A stretch of 64,000 nt of DNA from Scolecobasidium constrictum UM 578 (taxonomy: Eukaryota > Ascomycota > Dothideomycetes > Venturiales > Sympoventuriaceae), in the NCBI GenBank assembly GCA_000611715.1, contig AZYM01000173.1, positions 186,001 through 250,000 of the forward strand. Reading direction: 5' to 3'. Each line of letters begins with the position of its first letter. Position 1 is the first letter of the stretch. Below the pieces are notes generated by a model. That model ran no database searches, was not told where the DNA came from, and saw nothing but the letters and a program-made list of their open reading frames with translations. Of this stretch, positions 1-11,760 are shown piece after piece. The position numbers and the translations under genes are program-made.

Positions 1-25
1 TCGACACCACCATCGCGTCCCCAAA

Positions 26-1594
26 ATGACGACGCAGAAGCCGATCGTTCACATTGAAGTATGCCTCCGGCCATTGACGAACTTGAGTAAAGTTCCGCAG
101 GTCTGTATCCGGAGTTGCAGTGAGTACATTGAGCTGACAGCCGAGCAGATCCAGCGCGAGATTGTTCAGTGGCTTAGAACGGATTTCCTGTACCTGATCC
201 TCAAGCGAGAACTCGATGACTTCAGTGAGTAGGGCGGAGCACTTCGTCCAGGACACACTGACGACCTTAGCTTCCTTGCAAAGCGCAGTCTCCATAGCAT
301 CGATATCTATAGTTGACAAATCGCCGCCAGGGAAGGATGAGGAAGGCAGTTTGCGTGTAGAAGACGTCGACCTGGCGCTACACTGCTACAAGCTCCACGA
401 GACAGACCACGGGTGCGATCAATTTCTATCTTCCGAAGACTCCGAGCAGAACGAGGTGCCTGTCCTTCGTGTCAGCGAACTCCCGAGTCAAGTCTTGCAC
501 AAGGCATGGGACTCACTGTACTTCGCGGACGGTCTGCGTGCCTCTTTGTTACACCAAGCGAGTCGCATGATGGAATTGTTCAGCGATAAGAATCTGGACC
601 TGACATTGCTCAACTGGAACAGAGTCATGCTGCTGTTAGTGATCTTCTGACATAATGAACACTGTGCACTAAGGCTCACGCAAAATGCAGACACGGTCCG
701 CCGGGGTGTGGAAAGACGACACTCTGTCGAGCACTGGCACAGAAACTTGCGATCCGAGGTACCGACAAGTATAGCTCTGCATACCTTGCGGAAGTCAATG
801 CAAACGCTCTGCTTTCCAAGTTCTTTGGCGAGTCTGGCAAAGCAGTAGCGAAAGCATTTGCGGAAGTGTTCAGCTTGGCTCGAGACGAAGCAACGCTTGT
901 TTGCGTTCTGATAGACGAGGTCGAAACTATCGCTGGAAGCCGTGAGCATGCACATGCCAGTAACGAGGTTGGCGACGCAAGTCGAGGTGAGTCCGGCTCG
1001 GAAGAACGAAAAAGGATCTGTCGCTAATCATAAGTCTCAGCAACGACACAACTCCTCACGGCCCTCGACAAGCTTAAGCACTACCCGAATGTTCTCGTGT
1101 TGTGCACTAGCAATTTCATCGGGGCTATTGATGCTTCTTTCCTCGACCGGGTAGACATCGACCAGTACGTCTCAGTTCCATCGACCATTGCAGCATACGA
1201 GATTCTTCGGACCAGCCTGAACCACCTGATACAGCAACAGAAAATTCTTGTTGCTAGCCCGCAAACAACCTCCGAAGACGAAGGGAGTCAAGAAGCTGTC
1301 AGACTAGCTGATAAGAATCAGTCCTCTACGGATGACTTCTTGAAAGCTGGTGTCTTCCCTAGTTACTGGACTGCATACATGGAGGAAGCGAGGCTCCCCG
1401 ACGGGCCTATAGCCAAGCTTATGGAGTCGTCCAGGGGGTGCATCGGCTTCAGTGGCAGGGTCCTGAGACGTTTACCGTGCCTTGCGATAGCTAAGTACAC
1501 CTTTTCGGATCCGGTCTACTTAAGCGATGCGTTGGCCGCGCTGAACCAAGTCGTCCACGAGCGAGGGAAGTCAAGGGAGAAGGCATGCGACTGA
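26..1594 (+). CDS. PCH2: Pachytene checkpoint protein 2 / TRIP13-type AAA+ ATPase
   Basis: Exons 26-224, 271-634, 691-986 and 1041-1594 give 470 aa. The joined frame is open and each intron (46, 56 and 54 nt) has GT-AG ends. Walker A is GPPGCGKT at residues 190-197, and Walker B VLIDEVE lies at about 260-266 and matches the TRIP13 form. Downstream come the sensor-1 region (LVLCTSNFIGAID), FLDRVDIDQYV and the C-terminal SGRVLRRLP motif, all hallmarks of Pch2/TRIP13. Family knowledge: these hexameric ATPases remodel HORMA proteins (Hop1, Mad2) in meiotic checkpoint control and spindle-checkpoint silencing. The start ATG has A at -3, but only 25 nt precede it in the window, so an upstream exon cannot be excluded. 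The N-terminal half, outside the AAA module, is poorly conserved. Role is inferred from homology. Confidence 0.9.
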
Positions 1595-1735
1595 ACGGCG
1601 ACGGGGAGGATGCGTGATTCCCCCGGACGACGTGAAAGATTTGCTTGCTATTGCTGGTGGGTAATCAATGATCTTGCTTCAAATTTGGCATTAATGTTGA
1701 TGCTACATTCGACTTTTAGCTATAATTTGCTGAGG

Positions 1736-2255
1736 TTATTCTCCGGTCCCACGGTTCTTCAGTCTTGTCGAATTTTCTCCAGATGGCCTTCCCTTTTCGT
1801 GGCCTGTCATGGCCTCGTTGAACTTCTTTTTGAAAGCGCCCGGCTGTGAACATATCAGCTAGATCCATCATCACACTAGAAATACCAATCCTCACCTCTC
1901 CTATGCCTTGACTTGCAACGTTGTCGCGGAAGTGATCCGTTCCCATGCCTGTTACAACACATCAATCGGCCGATCTTGCATCTAGGTTTGGGCACAATAC
2001 CTGTATTACCCTCATGCTTCGCCTCGTTGTCACTCGCTGAGCCTGTCTCAGTCAATCCGAATGCTATTGGTCCAATGAGAACCACTGACCTCTAGTTGTC
2101 GCAATGGCGGGCTTATGTGTCGGAGTACCTCCACCCCGAGCATGCGCATCCCCGACTGCCTTCACGGCTGGCGTATTGAAAGGGTTCAGAGGAGTGAAGT
2201 AGAACAGTGCTCCTACACCTCCAGCAGCGAGGGCCAAGTTTCGTGGGTTGTTCAT
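1736..2255 (-). CDS. Small conserved fungal protein, four exons, unknown function
   Basis: On the minus strand, exons 2255-2090, 2042-2001, 1948-1896 and 1843-1736 join to 122 aa. The three introns (47, 52 and 52 nt) have GT-AG ends, and the first carries a TTGACTGA branch-like site. The N-terminus has one hydrophobic, glycine-rich segment (LALAAGGVGALFYF, residues 7-20), followed by PFNTP and a GGGTPTHKP stretch. The C-terminus is basic (FKKKFNEAMTGHEKGRPS). This layout resembles short single-span fungal proteins of probable mitochondrial or other membrane location, but I do not recognise a named family. It is convergent with PCH2, with 141 bp between the stops. The exon chain is inferred from phase and protein-like composition. 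The two middle exons are only 42 and 53 nt, so automatic prediction may miss them. Confidence 0.65.
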
Positions 2256-2960
2256 GGTGGATGGTCAGTGGTCAGAGATGGTAGAGAGGTATGACGGAGC
2301 TCATATGCAGGATAGACAGGTACGAGAGAGCTGCTTCATGGTGGCCTTTGAGCCTCAACCGAAAGTTAGTAGTTGAAGACGTCATGAGTACCTAAAGGCA
2401 TGTAGTAGCGGGAGCTAGAGGGAGTATCCGTCAGGAGACGAATCTTGATCACTTTTGAGCCGCATTTGAATCATTCTTGGCGTATGAAGACTTTTCATAC
2501 GGAAGTTGATGAAGGGTGCGATGTCCAACAGTACTTGGTGCATGAACTGCTGGTGGTGCAGATGCGGATTCCCAGGTGTGGCTGAAGATCAGCACAGCCA
2601 CGCCAGGCTTCGCAACCTGCTGAAACGACAGAGCGATGACTAGGCCGCGTCGCTCTGATCACGTTGATTTCAGAATCAGAATTGCGCATTTCCCATCTGC
2701 ATTCACATTCACAAAGGATTTTGTCAGCTCACACTTGCATCGTGAAAGCGCTGCTGTTCTTGTGCGAGATCTATTTCTATTCTCGCGTGGCGCATGGTGC
2801 ACCACGAGTCACGAATCACATTCTCTGAACCAGCGTCTGCCAATGCGTGTGCCGCCGACCAGCCCACCGGCTGCTTAGCGTCGCTTCTAACAACTCACAA
2901 CCCGGTCCACGCTCTAGCCAGGCTATATATCACAACGTTGATGCCCGCTTGCTGACGACC
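2256..2960. other. Intergenic, divergent promoter region
   Basis: About 0.7 kb lies between the divergent starts of the 122-aa gene and the 912-aa gene. The frame of the latter is open upstream of its ATG back to 2847, but only through a GTG. I see no RNA gene or repeat here. Confidence 0.5.
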
Positions 2961-5699
2961 ATGTTCAGCTTGTCGGGCACCAGCGTCACTTCACGCCGCG
3001 AGATCGAAGACGAACGACGCGAGCGCAAAGAGAAACGGAAGCAGAAGAGCGCAGGCGGAGCAAAAGACGGCTCACGACCAGCAGAAAAAGCGAAGGACGG
3101 TGAGAAAGCGTCCCGCAGGAAGGGCTCTGCGTCATCGGCGAGCACGAAGGAGAAGGCGCGATCCAGGGACAAGTCACCGCAGCGGGAGCGACGAGCACCG
3201 AGCTCGCAGTCGTCAGACACGTCAGAGCGTCGCAGCAAGATGTCGATCGTGCCGGAAATGGAGCGGCGGCCGTCTGGCTCGCTTGCATCCTCCACCAGCA
3301 GTTATCCCAAGTTCTCCAGCAAGCATAGCAAAGAAGCGGTCGGCAGTCGCGAAGATGTTGTTAATCCTCGATTATCGCTCTACACGCCAGATCCAACGGA
3401 TCTTGGAAGTGAACAGCGCGGTAAACGCACGACTGAACGACGATATCCCTCCGCTGGAGTGGGAGCAGCACCGCCCAGTCCGCCTCTGACTAACGCCGAA
3501 CACGATCTACGAAGAACGAGAAGCAGTAACAGCGTCAAAAAGACGCCATCCAAAATACGAATAGTCTCACCGCCTCGGAAGGTCAGTCTTGAGAGGGGTC
3601 TACACGAGAAGAATGGCGCGAGGAAAACTGGATCATCGTCTTCCCTAAGGCGGCGAGCAGACAGCGAAGGGCGGGCAGGATCGCCTTCATTGCGAAAGAT
3701 CGCTTCCAGAAATCAGTCAAGAGACGAGCTCACTGAAACGAACACGGAGATCAGCTCGCGAGGTGCAAGGGACCATGCAGCTCAATCGACCGCTGCACGG
3801 TCTGAAGCTACCTCTACGGCAACGGAGTCAACCGTGGAACCAACCCCTCGCAAGGCATCGCGAACGGTGCGCACTACTCCAGTTGCAATCCCAGATGATC
3901 AAGCCTCTCCAGTATCTGCACCAGACTCCTCACCGCGCACACCTACCACGAACGACCCACGAATACCGCACACCTCGTACCCAATCGGCAAGCCTCAGGT
4001 CATAGAGGTTGTGCCAAATTCAGCTCTTGGATCGCCCTACTCCGTCCAGTCAAGCGGCTTCCCAAGCGCGGGAGCAGCTCCTCCACCACCTCCACCTCCT
4101 CCGCCGCCTCTGAATACTGATATCGAGATACCTCGTGTTGACTATCTCTTGCAAAATGGTGGTCTGCCTCACCTCATACCTAAGCGCTTCACTTCGGTCC
4201 TCGCGCCTACGGCATCACAACAGACGCAGTACCCAAACTTTATGTCGCCTCGTGCTTTCGGACCGCAACATACAGATGTACGGAACATTTTCTCACCGCT
4301 ACAAAATGTGCTGGACTCCTATTTGCAAGTCATCAGCAAGAGCGGGTCAGTGGCAGTTGCGACTGGCTACAGGTCGGTGGCACGGCGGCTACTTGACAGA
4401 CTTGAGGCGGTCTTCAATCGCAACATCTCGTCCGAGACATGCGAGTGCATTATGTGCCAGAACGATGGCAACATAAGCATGGTGTCTGAAGATGAGGGCA
4501 CTGGTCTTAGCTGGGGTGAAATCTTGGAATTCGTGTCTGGCAGACAAGAGCTCCCTGCTTGGCCACCATTCTCGATTGCGAGCGATGCACCGATCCAGGT
4601 CATGAATGCTGAAGCGCCAATGCAGAGAATGGATATCGACATACCGCATGAATTTCGCGACCATTACATCAAGCAGAGCAAGCGAACGAAGGACGCCGTG
4701 CAGAACTGGTTGGCTGCTCAGCCAGAAGTTCGAAGCAGTCCGCCACAAGAAGTGGATGACGAGACATTGTTGTTCGCGATCATCACGCATCTTGAACCGG
4801 AGAACAGGAAGCTATTCACGGCACTACTTCGTGGGATGTCTACTTTGCCTGCTTCCAGAGCGCCTACACCAGCCGAGAGGCCCAAGTCTGAGCTGATGAC
4901 GCGAACGGCCCTGGCCTTGCAGCGTCTGTATAGGCTGGAGAAACCTCCACGAGATGCAGAGTGCGCTATCTTCTTGCTACGCAATCCTGACCTTCATAGT
5001 GTACTCGCGACATTGGCAGCTATCAGTAGTGGAGAATGGGACATCCTTATCTCTGGACGCTTCGACGGATTCCTGTGGAGCGGCGCAGATGGTCTGGATA
5101 GCAGAGGCCCATCTCGCGGGCCAACACCTGCTCAGCGAGGAGCCACACCGGGCTTCCCTTCCAGAGGTCCAACACCTTCACAAGCGCCTTCAAGAGGTCC
5201 ATCAAGAGGCCCCATGGCTACTTCACCGAGCTCAGCAGCATTTGGTGCACCTGTGCAGATGGACGAGGACACCGAGGTTGCCGTGCTGGGCGAAGTTGAG
5301 CGAGAAATTTTCATGGGTATGGATGCGTTGGAGGACGCCTTCGAAGCTCTGCACACCAAGGCCGAAGAAGTTCGCGCGGCTTTGCGAGCACGCCACGCAG
5401 GTCTGAACGTTGCTGCATCGAGAAGACGTGGGTCATGGATGCAAGGTCCAGAAGCGTTGGTCGGCACGCCGGCCATTGGGGCAGGCATGTGGGGCACCGG
5501 AGGACCAGATGAGGATGATTGGAACGACGATGCGAGAAGCGAGCTGCGACCAGACGACTCCGCGAGTAACATCAGCCATAACAGAAGACGACGGAAGCAT
5601 CGTGACAGGGAGCGTAGAGAGACCCCCGCCCCCGTAGAAGAGGAAGATGAGAGCGTAGTCGCTATTGAGACAGGTCCTCCTAAGGGAAGGAGACGATGA
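2961..5699 (+). CDS. Large low-complexity conserved fungal protein, function unknown
   Basis: One exon, 912 aa, from the first in-frame ATG (MFSLSG). Residues 1 to about 380 are Ser/Arg/Lys-rich and predicted disordered. A poly-proline run follows, then the conserved part starting at IEIPRVDYLLQNGGLPHLIP and extending about 300 residues (IFSPLQNVLDSYLQVI, SWGEILEFVSGRQELPAWPP, HYIKQSKRTKDAVQNWL, ECAIFLLRNPDLHSVLATL). A Ser-Arg-Gly-Pro repeat tract, an acidic patch and a basic tail close the protein. I recognise the conserved block from uncharacterised ascomycete proteins. Some database entries label similar proteins as a mismatch-specific DNA glycosylase, but I see no glycosylase motif here and would not transfer that name. 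The RGPS/RGPT repeats suggest a protein- or RNA-binding scaffold, which is inference only. Confidence 0.85.
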   Translation: MFSLSGTSVTSRREIEDERRERKEKRKQKSAGGAKDGSRPAEKAKDGEKASRRKGSASSASTKEKARSRDKSPQRERRAPSSQSSDTSERRSKMSIVPEMERRPSGSLASSTSSYPKFSSKHSKEAVGSREDVVNPRLSLYTPDPTDLGSEQRGKRTTERRYPSAGVGAAPPSPPLTNAEHDLRRTRSSNSVKKTPSKIRIVSPPRKVSLERGLHEKNGARKTGSSSSLRRRADSEGRAGSPSLRKIASRNQSRDELTETNTEISSRGARDHAAQSTAARSEATSTATESTVEPTPRKASRTVRTTPVAIPDDQASPVSAPDSSPRTPTTNDPRIPHTSYPIGKPQVIEVVPNSALGSPYSVQSSGFPSAGAAPPPPPPPPPPLNTDIEIPRVDYLLQNGGLPHLIPKRFTSVLAPTASQQTQYPNFMSPRAFGPQHTDVRNIFSPLQNVLDSYLQVISKSGSVAVATGYRSVARRLLDRLEAVFNRNISSETCECIMCQNDGNISMVSEDEGTGLSWGEILEFVSGRQELPAWPPFSIASDAPIQVMNAEAPMQRMDIDIPHEFRDHYIKQSKRTKDAVQNWLAAQPEVRSSPPQEVDDETLLFAIITHLEPENRKLFTALLRGMSTLPASRAPTPAERPKSELMTRTALALQRLYRLEKPPRDAECAIFLLRNPDLHSVLATLAAISSGEWDILISGRFDGFLWSGADGLDSRGPSRGPTPAQRGATPGFPSRGPTPSQAPSRGPSRGPMATSPSSAAFGAPVQMDEDTEVAVLGEVEREIFMGMDALEDAFEALHTKAEEVRAALRARHAGLNVAASRRRGSWMQGPEALVGTPAIGAGMWGTGGPDEDDWNDDARSELRPDDSASNISHNRRRRKHRDRERRETPAPVEEEDESVVAIETGPPKGRRR

Positions 5700-6637
5700 A
5701 CGACATCTGGACAGTTTGCATGGAAGGACATGGCATCATCTGCAGGCAGTACACACATTGTTGGAAGCATAGCATAGGCGCACTTTGGGACATGGCTTTG
5801 GTCATGCATGAAAGACTGATATGATGGATTCACGAGTGATATGTCAAAGGGTTAGGTAGCATCCAGAGTACCCTTCATCAATGAATAGAGAAAGCCATGA
5901 TTTAGGCTTTGCGCAGCAATTCGATCTCCTGGAATGTCGCAAATCGTGCTTCATCAAACCATCGGGCGGTGACGGCATTCTCGCGAAGACAAGCTCTCAT
6001 CTCGCGGGGCTAGCCCTGCAGGCACCCTTGTCAGATCCCGACAGCCAACCAGCATTCTCAAGTGATTTGTTTACGAGACAGCCTCGCTCTCTCTCACCCA
6101 ATATCCCGCGTACCGTTCCTTTCTTTCTTTACAGGAAGCCGCCACGCTCATTCGCTTTTTGTTTCTCGACCAGCTTTTGGTGCGCGTAGACTTCGCTTAG
6201 GGTTTCGTTGTTGCTTGGGCAGGCGGGCAGCGGCAATCCACGACTCCACGCCGTGTCACACTAGCATCGGTTCTCGCGCCTGCGGACGGTCATAGCGGCA
6301 GCCACCAACGGCGCGGACGTGAGATCTCTCTGTGGAGTGTGCGTTGGCAGACCGGACAGGCAGGCAGTGACTGGTGTTTGTAAACTTTTGCGTTCTGAAG
6401 TTTGGCATGGCGGGTTACTGAGGAAGTGTTTGGCGGGGTCATACACGATTCATATCACAATACTCTACGGCGGTTACGAGCAAGAGCTGAGAGAGTACAA
6501 TTCTCTCTCGAAGATTTTCTGAAGAGACAATTTGCCCGTGAGGAGTCTCCAGCAGTCGATACCGCGATCGTCGACCGACATCCATCCACGAGCGCAAAAC
6601 ACGAGAGTCGAATCGCTGAGGTCCCAGCCGCGGCACC
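5700..6637. other. Intergenic plus probable long kinase 5' leader
   Basis: About 0.94 kb separates two plus-strand genes. It contains CT-rich tracts (6080-6180) typical of fungal core promoters and several short upstream ATGs, so the kinase transcript may carry upstream ORFs. No conserved protein or RNA gene is seen. Confidence 0.45.
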
Positions 6638-9032
6638 ATGTCTCTCCAAACAGACGGCAACACGGACCCCGAGTCTCTCTACACAAAGCAACACTGCATA
6701 GGCGGAGGCTCATTCGGCAAAGTCTACAAGGGCGTAGACAAGCGGACAGGTCAAACCGTGGCAATCAAGATCATAGATGTGGAGAATGCAGAAGACGAGG
6801 TGGACGACATTATAACGGAGATCAGCATCCTCTCGGAGCTGCAGTCGCCATATGTGACCAAGTATTATGGCAGCTTTCTCAAGGGCAGCGATTTGTGGAT
6901 CATCATGGAGTTCTGCGCTGGTGGAAGTTGTGCTGATTTAATGAAGCCGGGCCTGCTGGGTGAAGAGAGCATAAGCATTATCATGCGGGAGTTGCTATAT
7001 GGGTTGGAGTATCTACATGCGGACAACAAGCTGCATAGAGATATCAAGGGTGAGTCAGAGCCTTTATATGTACAAGCGCTGCCGGGCTAATGCACACACA
7101 GCTGCGAACATCCTCCTCGGTTCAAGTGGTCAGGTCAAGCTTGCAGACTTCGGCGTCTCGGGCCAGCTCTCGCAGACTATGACCAAGAAGAACACTTTCG
7201 TCGGCACACCCTTTTGGATGGCACCTGAAGTCATCAAGCAGTCAGGCTACGATCACAAAGCGGACATCTGGTCACTCGGCATTACTGCGCTCGAGCTTGC
7301 GAATGGCGAACCACCGTACTCGGATATTCACCCCATGAAGGTGCTGTTCTTGATCCCAAAGAATCCACCTCCATCACTCCAAGGCAACTGGAGTCCTGCA
7401 TTCAAGGACTTTGTCGAGCGTTGCATGAAGAAGGAGCCTAGGGAGCGACCATCCGCGAGGGAACTGCTGAAGCATCCATTCATCAAGAAAGCAAAGAAGT
7501 TCCAGTATTTGACTGAGCTGATTGAGCGATACGAGCGATGGCAGGTCACGCACAAAGACAAGATGCAGGACAGCGAGGACGAAGATTACTCGGAGCCAGA
7601 AAAGCCGAGTCCCTCAAGCGAGCATTTGTGGGACTTCGGCACGATACGGCCTGGTGCTGGCACGAGAGCGCAGGGACTGAAGGCACTCAACGACGCAGCT
7701 GCGAACGCGCGAAGCGGTAACACGCCTCCTACTGATACTGGCAGTCCAAGAAAGAGCAGGAGAAGTGACGTCGAGAATCAGCAGCGTCGTGTACCGTCCG
7801 GCAATACGATCCGTGCATCACGACCGCCTCCTGGTCTCGCGACTCCACCTAGCCTCAGCCCTACACGCAAGCCAGTGCCGTCGATGACGAACGCTCCTAT
7901 GACTCCTGGCACTGCGGCCAAAGTGCCCTTGCCTCCTAGTCCAGAGAAGAGCGTCTCGTCTCCTTTGAAGGCAGCACACTCTCCTCCTAGCTCGCCGACA
8001 AAGACACAATTACCACCATTACCTCCACAAATGAGGCCACCGACAATGGAGCAGAAGAGCTCTGAATCAATTCCAGTGGTGCGAGATTTCGCCAGCGACA
8101 AGACTGCGGCAACGCCATCGGAGCCCTTTCCAATCATGGCTGCCCCAGTACTGACGCCATCATTGGCGCCAGCGATCGATCTGCACTCACCCAAGCTACG
8201 GCAAGCCTCGCCGGTTCCAGCAGTTCCAAGCACGCCAGCAAAAGAGGCCCCAATACAGCAGAAGCCGCTACCATCTATCTCACAGCAGCCACTCCCGTCG
8301 TTCTCGAGCGCTTCACCAATTGCAGCGGCAATACCGCGCAAAGCTACACCTCTGCAGGGCATACCATCAGATCATCCAAAGCAGCAACAGCGACGGCGAT
8401 CGAGTGCTTCACGACCATCACTTGATCTAGGCTCCACTGACCCACGTAGGTCATCAGCAATACCGAGTAGCGCGTCTAGAATACCGAATGCGCAAAGCCA
8501 GCTGAGGCAGTCTGGGATGATGAGTCCACCGCCACAATTCAATGCGCCCATGGAGATTCCTCCCAGGAAGGACCTTGCGTCGCCGCCTCCTTCGTCTATG
8601 TCCTCCTCTCTGGCATCATCATCTAGTTTGCTCTCTTCCGCGTCTCATCATCAGACACAGCTCCCGCCTCACCAGACGCTTGAGGTCACAGCACTGAACT
8701 CGGTCGTGATTCCTGCACTGGAAGCAGCTCTACATAGACGAGCCTACAATATGAATGCCATGATTCAGACTTCAGCTAAGGGTGCACGATCTTCAGTCGA
8801 AGTCCAGAAACTCCAGCAAGGACACGAGAGCGTGCGACGCTTGGTGGGTAGAGCAATACGACTGATGAGCGAGATCGACGAGTATGATGCTCGAAGCCCT
8901 GTAGGTATGGGCGGTGGAGTCGAAGGCTTCCTTGAAGGCTTTTTAGAAGAAGTTTTGGTCAGAGTCGAGGCTGTAGAAGAGGAAGGCGAGGAAGGTGTTG
9001 AGTTGCAGATGCCAATTCAGCAGCAGAGGTGA
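6638..9032 (+). CDS. Ste20-like protein kinase of the GCK-III group (Nak1/Kic1/POD-6 or Sid1 type)
   Basis: Exons 6638-7049 and 7102-9032 (52-nt intron) give 780 aa. The kinase domain spans about residues 15-270: glycine loop GGGSFGKV (22-29), ATP lysine K44, HRDIK (133-137, catalytic D135), DFG (153-155) and the Ste20 signature GTPFWMAPEV. The intron splits the catalytic loop just after HRDIK. A disordered Ser/Pro/Gln-rich linker of about 370 residues follows, then a helical C-terminal module (VIPALEAALHRRAYNMNAM). Family knowledge: fungal GCK-III kinases bind Mo25 and act upstream of NDR kinases in the RAM/MOR and septation pathways, controlling polarity and cytokinesis. The kinase domain places it in GCK-III. 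Which paralogue it is (POD-6/Nak1, Sid1 or MST-1) needs a tree. Confidence 0.9.
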
Positions 9033-10175
9033 TGATGGTCTCATGGGTGAAATGAGGTACACGATATGATTATGGGCCTTTTATTTGTGATGCATACTAG
9101 GGTCGGACGTCTGGGTCGTTCTTCTGAGACATGGATGTAGCGATTATTGGCGAATAGAGATACCATTTGCACAGTACCTAAATTGGTTGGTAGATATCAC
9201 GTGCTCCACTGAGACCTCCATGGTAACTTCCGTTTACTATGACGGCGCCAATATTGTTTTAGCTAATGCAGAAATGCTTCAAAACATTCTTTCAGTGTTG
9301 TAAAGAGGGGCGGCTTGGGATTTGCGTCAATGTGCATACGCCCGGGTAACACCTGACTTCTCGAAAGAGCTTGGCCCCCAACGGGCAGGACTCCGGGCCG
9401 CATCCGGATAGCCGTTATCAAAATATCGCGAGCATTTGTCGCGTCTTCTCGAGCCTCATTCATCTCGTCAGATAACGCGTGAGAAGAACAAACGTTCTGG
9501 AAGCCTGATGATACCACAAACGGCTTATCTCTTGCCTCGCCAGCCCAAGCATCTGGCAGTTCTTGGGGTTGTCGCCGTGAGGGTCTAAGGATTTCTTGGG
9601 AGACAGCGATGAGGGTTGGCACAGTCTTGGAAGTGCCTCCACCTCTCTCGAAGGTTGCATTTGCCTTTCGGTATCAGACTATCACCTTCCCTTTGCGTCA
9701 TGAGCGCGGAGACGACAAGGCAGATTGTCGTTGAACGTCCCTTTAGGCGACTCCGCACGAGGGCAGATTGCGAAGGAGCCCAGACATGTGGCTCTTCGCT
9801 TCTGCCAACCAAGGCCACGTTCCAAGGACTGATTTTCGGGGTGATCGTCGTGCAAAGAGCGCACAGCAGCGCGCGCATTGGCTGAAGTGACCCAAGACGC
9901 TGCAACTCTGCTCCAAGAACAACGGAGAATGGCTCGAATGTGCCTTGCCCGCCTCTAAGCGTAGCACATCCTTCGCGACGTTATCTCTTGGAAATTTCTC
10001 AGGGTGGCTGTTGCATTGCAGTGCTCGCGTGTTGGTGAATGGATCATCGCTCAACTAGTATGGTCACTCGTGAGACTATAAAATGGTTCTCTGGACCTTG
10101 CTTCGTACGTGATCGACACTTCATTTTACGTTGAAGCAACCCAAATTCTACGCCGTGTACCATCACACCAACACC
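9033..10175. other. Intergenic, no supported gene
   Basis: About 1.1 kb. Minus-strand open frames near 9263-9660 look weakly protein-like, but they have no family match that I recognise and no convincing start, so I do not call a gene. The right end holds the promoter of the SLC1 transporter. Confidence 0.4.
10077..10083 (+). promoter_or_regulatory. TATA box of the SLC1 transporter
   Basis: A canonical TATAAAA lies 93 nt upstream of the chosen ATG, a normal spacing for a fungal TATA promoter with a short leader. Confidence 0.55.
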
Positions 10176-11760
10176 ATGGCGATAGACGAGACCAAGAACA
10201 CGATCGAGCCTGTGCCGACGAACAATGAGTCTGAGGCCAGCGGTACAATGGAGACCACGGAGAAGAAGACCATCGGTCAGCGACTGTGGAAGACGACCAA
10301 GACGCCTGGGTCTGCAATCCAAATCTTGATCGCTGCCATCATCGCCATTGCCATCGGTATGGCAGTGACTGCGACTGTCCAGGATATTCCCGAGGCCGCT
10401 CCCGTCATCCTCGAGATCCCTGGTTCCCTCTGGTTGCGTGCACTTCGTGCTACTGTCTTGCCATTGATCATTTGCGCGATCATCCTGGCCATGCAAAACC
10501 TGAGACAGATGGCACGTGATGGCAAGAAGCTTGCGCGATGGACCATCGGCTACTACGTTCTGACGACAATGTTTGCTGTTGTCCACTCAATGATCATGGT
10601 CGACCTGGTGTGGCGGCCCCTCATGGTGGTTGTGAGCGGTGAGGCACTGGAAGTCGACCCATCAGATCAAGAGACCATCGATGAGCGCAGCTCAAATGCT
10701 CCACACGATATTGTGGTGCAGGTCTTCGAGTCGTTCATTCCAAACAACGTGGTCGCCGCGTTGGCGGAAGACTCTCTCCTTGCTGTCTTGGTGTCCGCCG
10801 TGGTGGTCGGTCTGATGATCAAGGGCCCACCATCGAACTCGCCATTGCTGCGCGCAGTCATTGAGGTCGAGGCAATCATCTCGGTCATCATTACCTGGCT
10901 CATCAAGGTTGCACCAATCGGTGTCTTCTTCCTCATCCTCTCGAACCTGATGACCTTGGACATCGAAGACATCGGTGTCAACCTTGGTGTCCTCATTGGC
11001 GGATCCGTCACCGGCATGTTCATTCATCTCTTCGTGGTACTGCCGATTCTGTTCTTCTTCTTCGTTAGGGAGAATCCATATTCCTACTGGATGAAGAACA
11101 GCCCAGCTTGGATCACGGCTTGGTAAGTCTTTCAACATGATTGCATTATTCTTTTGGATCAGAAAGGATCATTCGCAATTGTCATAAGCTCCAGAGAGAT
11201 GTCGCTAACCAGATTTGCACAGGGGAACTGCTTCGAGTGCCGCTACGTTGCCCGTCACTCTCAGATGCTTGGATGCACGAAAGGTCCCGCGTGTCGTCGC
11301 AAAGTTCACTGCACCATTGGGCTGCTTGATTAACATGGACGGTACTGCAATCTACTTTCCAATGGTCGTTGTCTTCCTTGCTGCCACCCAAGGAATCGAG
11401 CTGAACGCGGGCGACTACACCATTATTGTCCTCCTCTCCACTCTTTCGTCGATTGCGACCACTCCTATACCCTCTTCTTCGCTTGTATTGACCATCATGA
11501 TCGCAAACAGCGTCGGCATCCCAATCACGGGTATGTACGCTGTCGTTGTCGCCATAGATTGGTTCATAGACCGCTTCCGAACGGCCACAAACGTCTCTGG
11601 AGATCTGTTCGCGGGAAAGATCATGCAAAAGGTTACAGGCATCTCAGACGAAGACACAAAGGACTTCAATTACGAGCACAGCTCTGGCGTCACCGGCGAG
11701 GTCCAAGAATCGGTGCGGAGACGGTCTGAGGAGGACAAGCGTGAGCTGAAGGAGGTCTGA
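10176..11760 (+). CDS. SLC1/DAACS-family dicarboxylate or amino-acid:cation symporter
   Basis: Exons 10176-11122 and 11223-11760 (100-nt intron, GTAAGT...CACAG) give 494 aa. The frame is open to a TTG at 10131, but the first ATG is 10176 (MAIDETKN). The serine-rich hairpin motif SSAATLP (residues 320-326) corresponds to the SSSAT/P signature, NMDGT (353-357) is the Na+/substrate-binding motif, and the terminal DWFIDRFRTATNVSGD matches the TM8 motif of glutamate transporters. Several hydrophobic segments precede these. Family knowledge: plasma-membrane symporters for acidic or neutral amino acids or dicarboxylates, driven by Na+ or H+. The substrate cannot be read from sequence. The intron lies immediately before the SSAATLP hairpin. 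The C-terminus is charged and cytosolic (SVRRRSEEDKRELKEV). Confidence 0.92.

Noticed and set aside
5132..5833. 233-codon minus-strand ORF
   Set aside because: Antisense of the disordered C-terminal half of the 912-aa protein; no domain.
7778..8362. 194-codon Gly/Ala-rich minus-strand ORF
   Set aside because: Antisense of the Pro/Ser-rich linker of the GCK-III kinase.
9263..9660. Minus-strand open frames that look weakly protein-like
   Set aside because: The longest starts at GTG, two overlapping frames look equally plausible, there are no splice partners, and no family is recognised.
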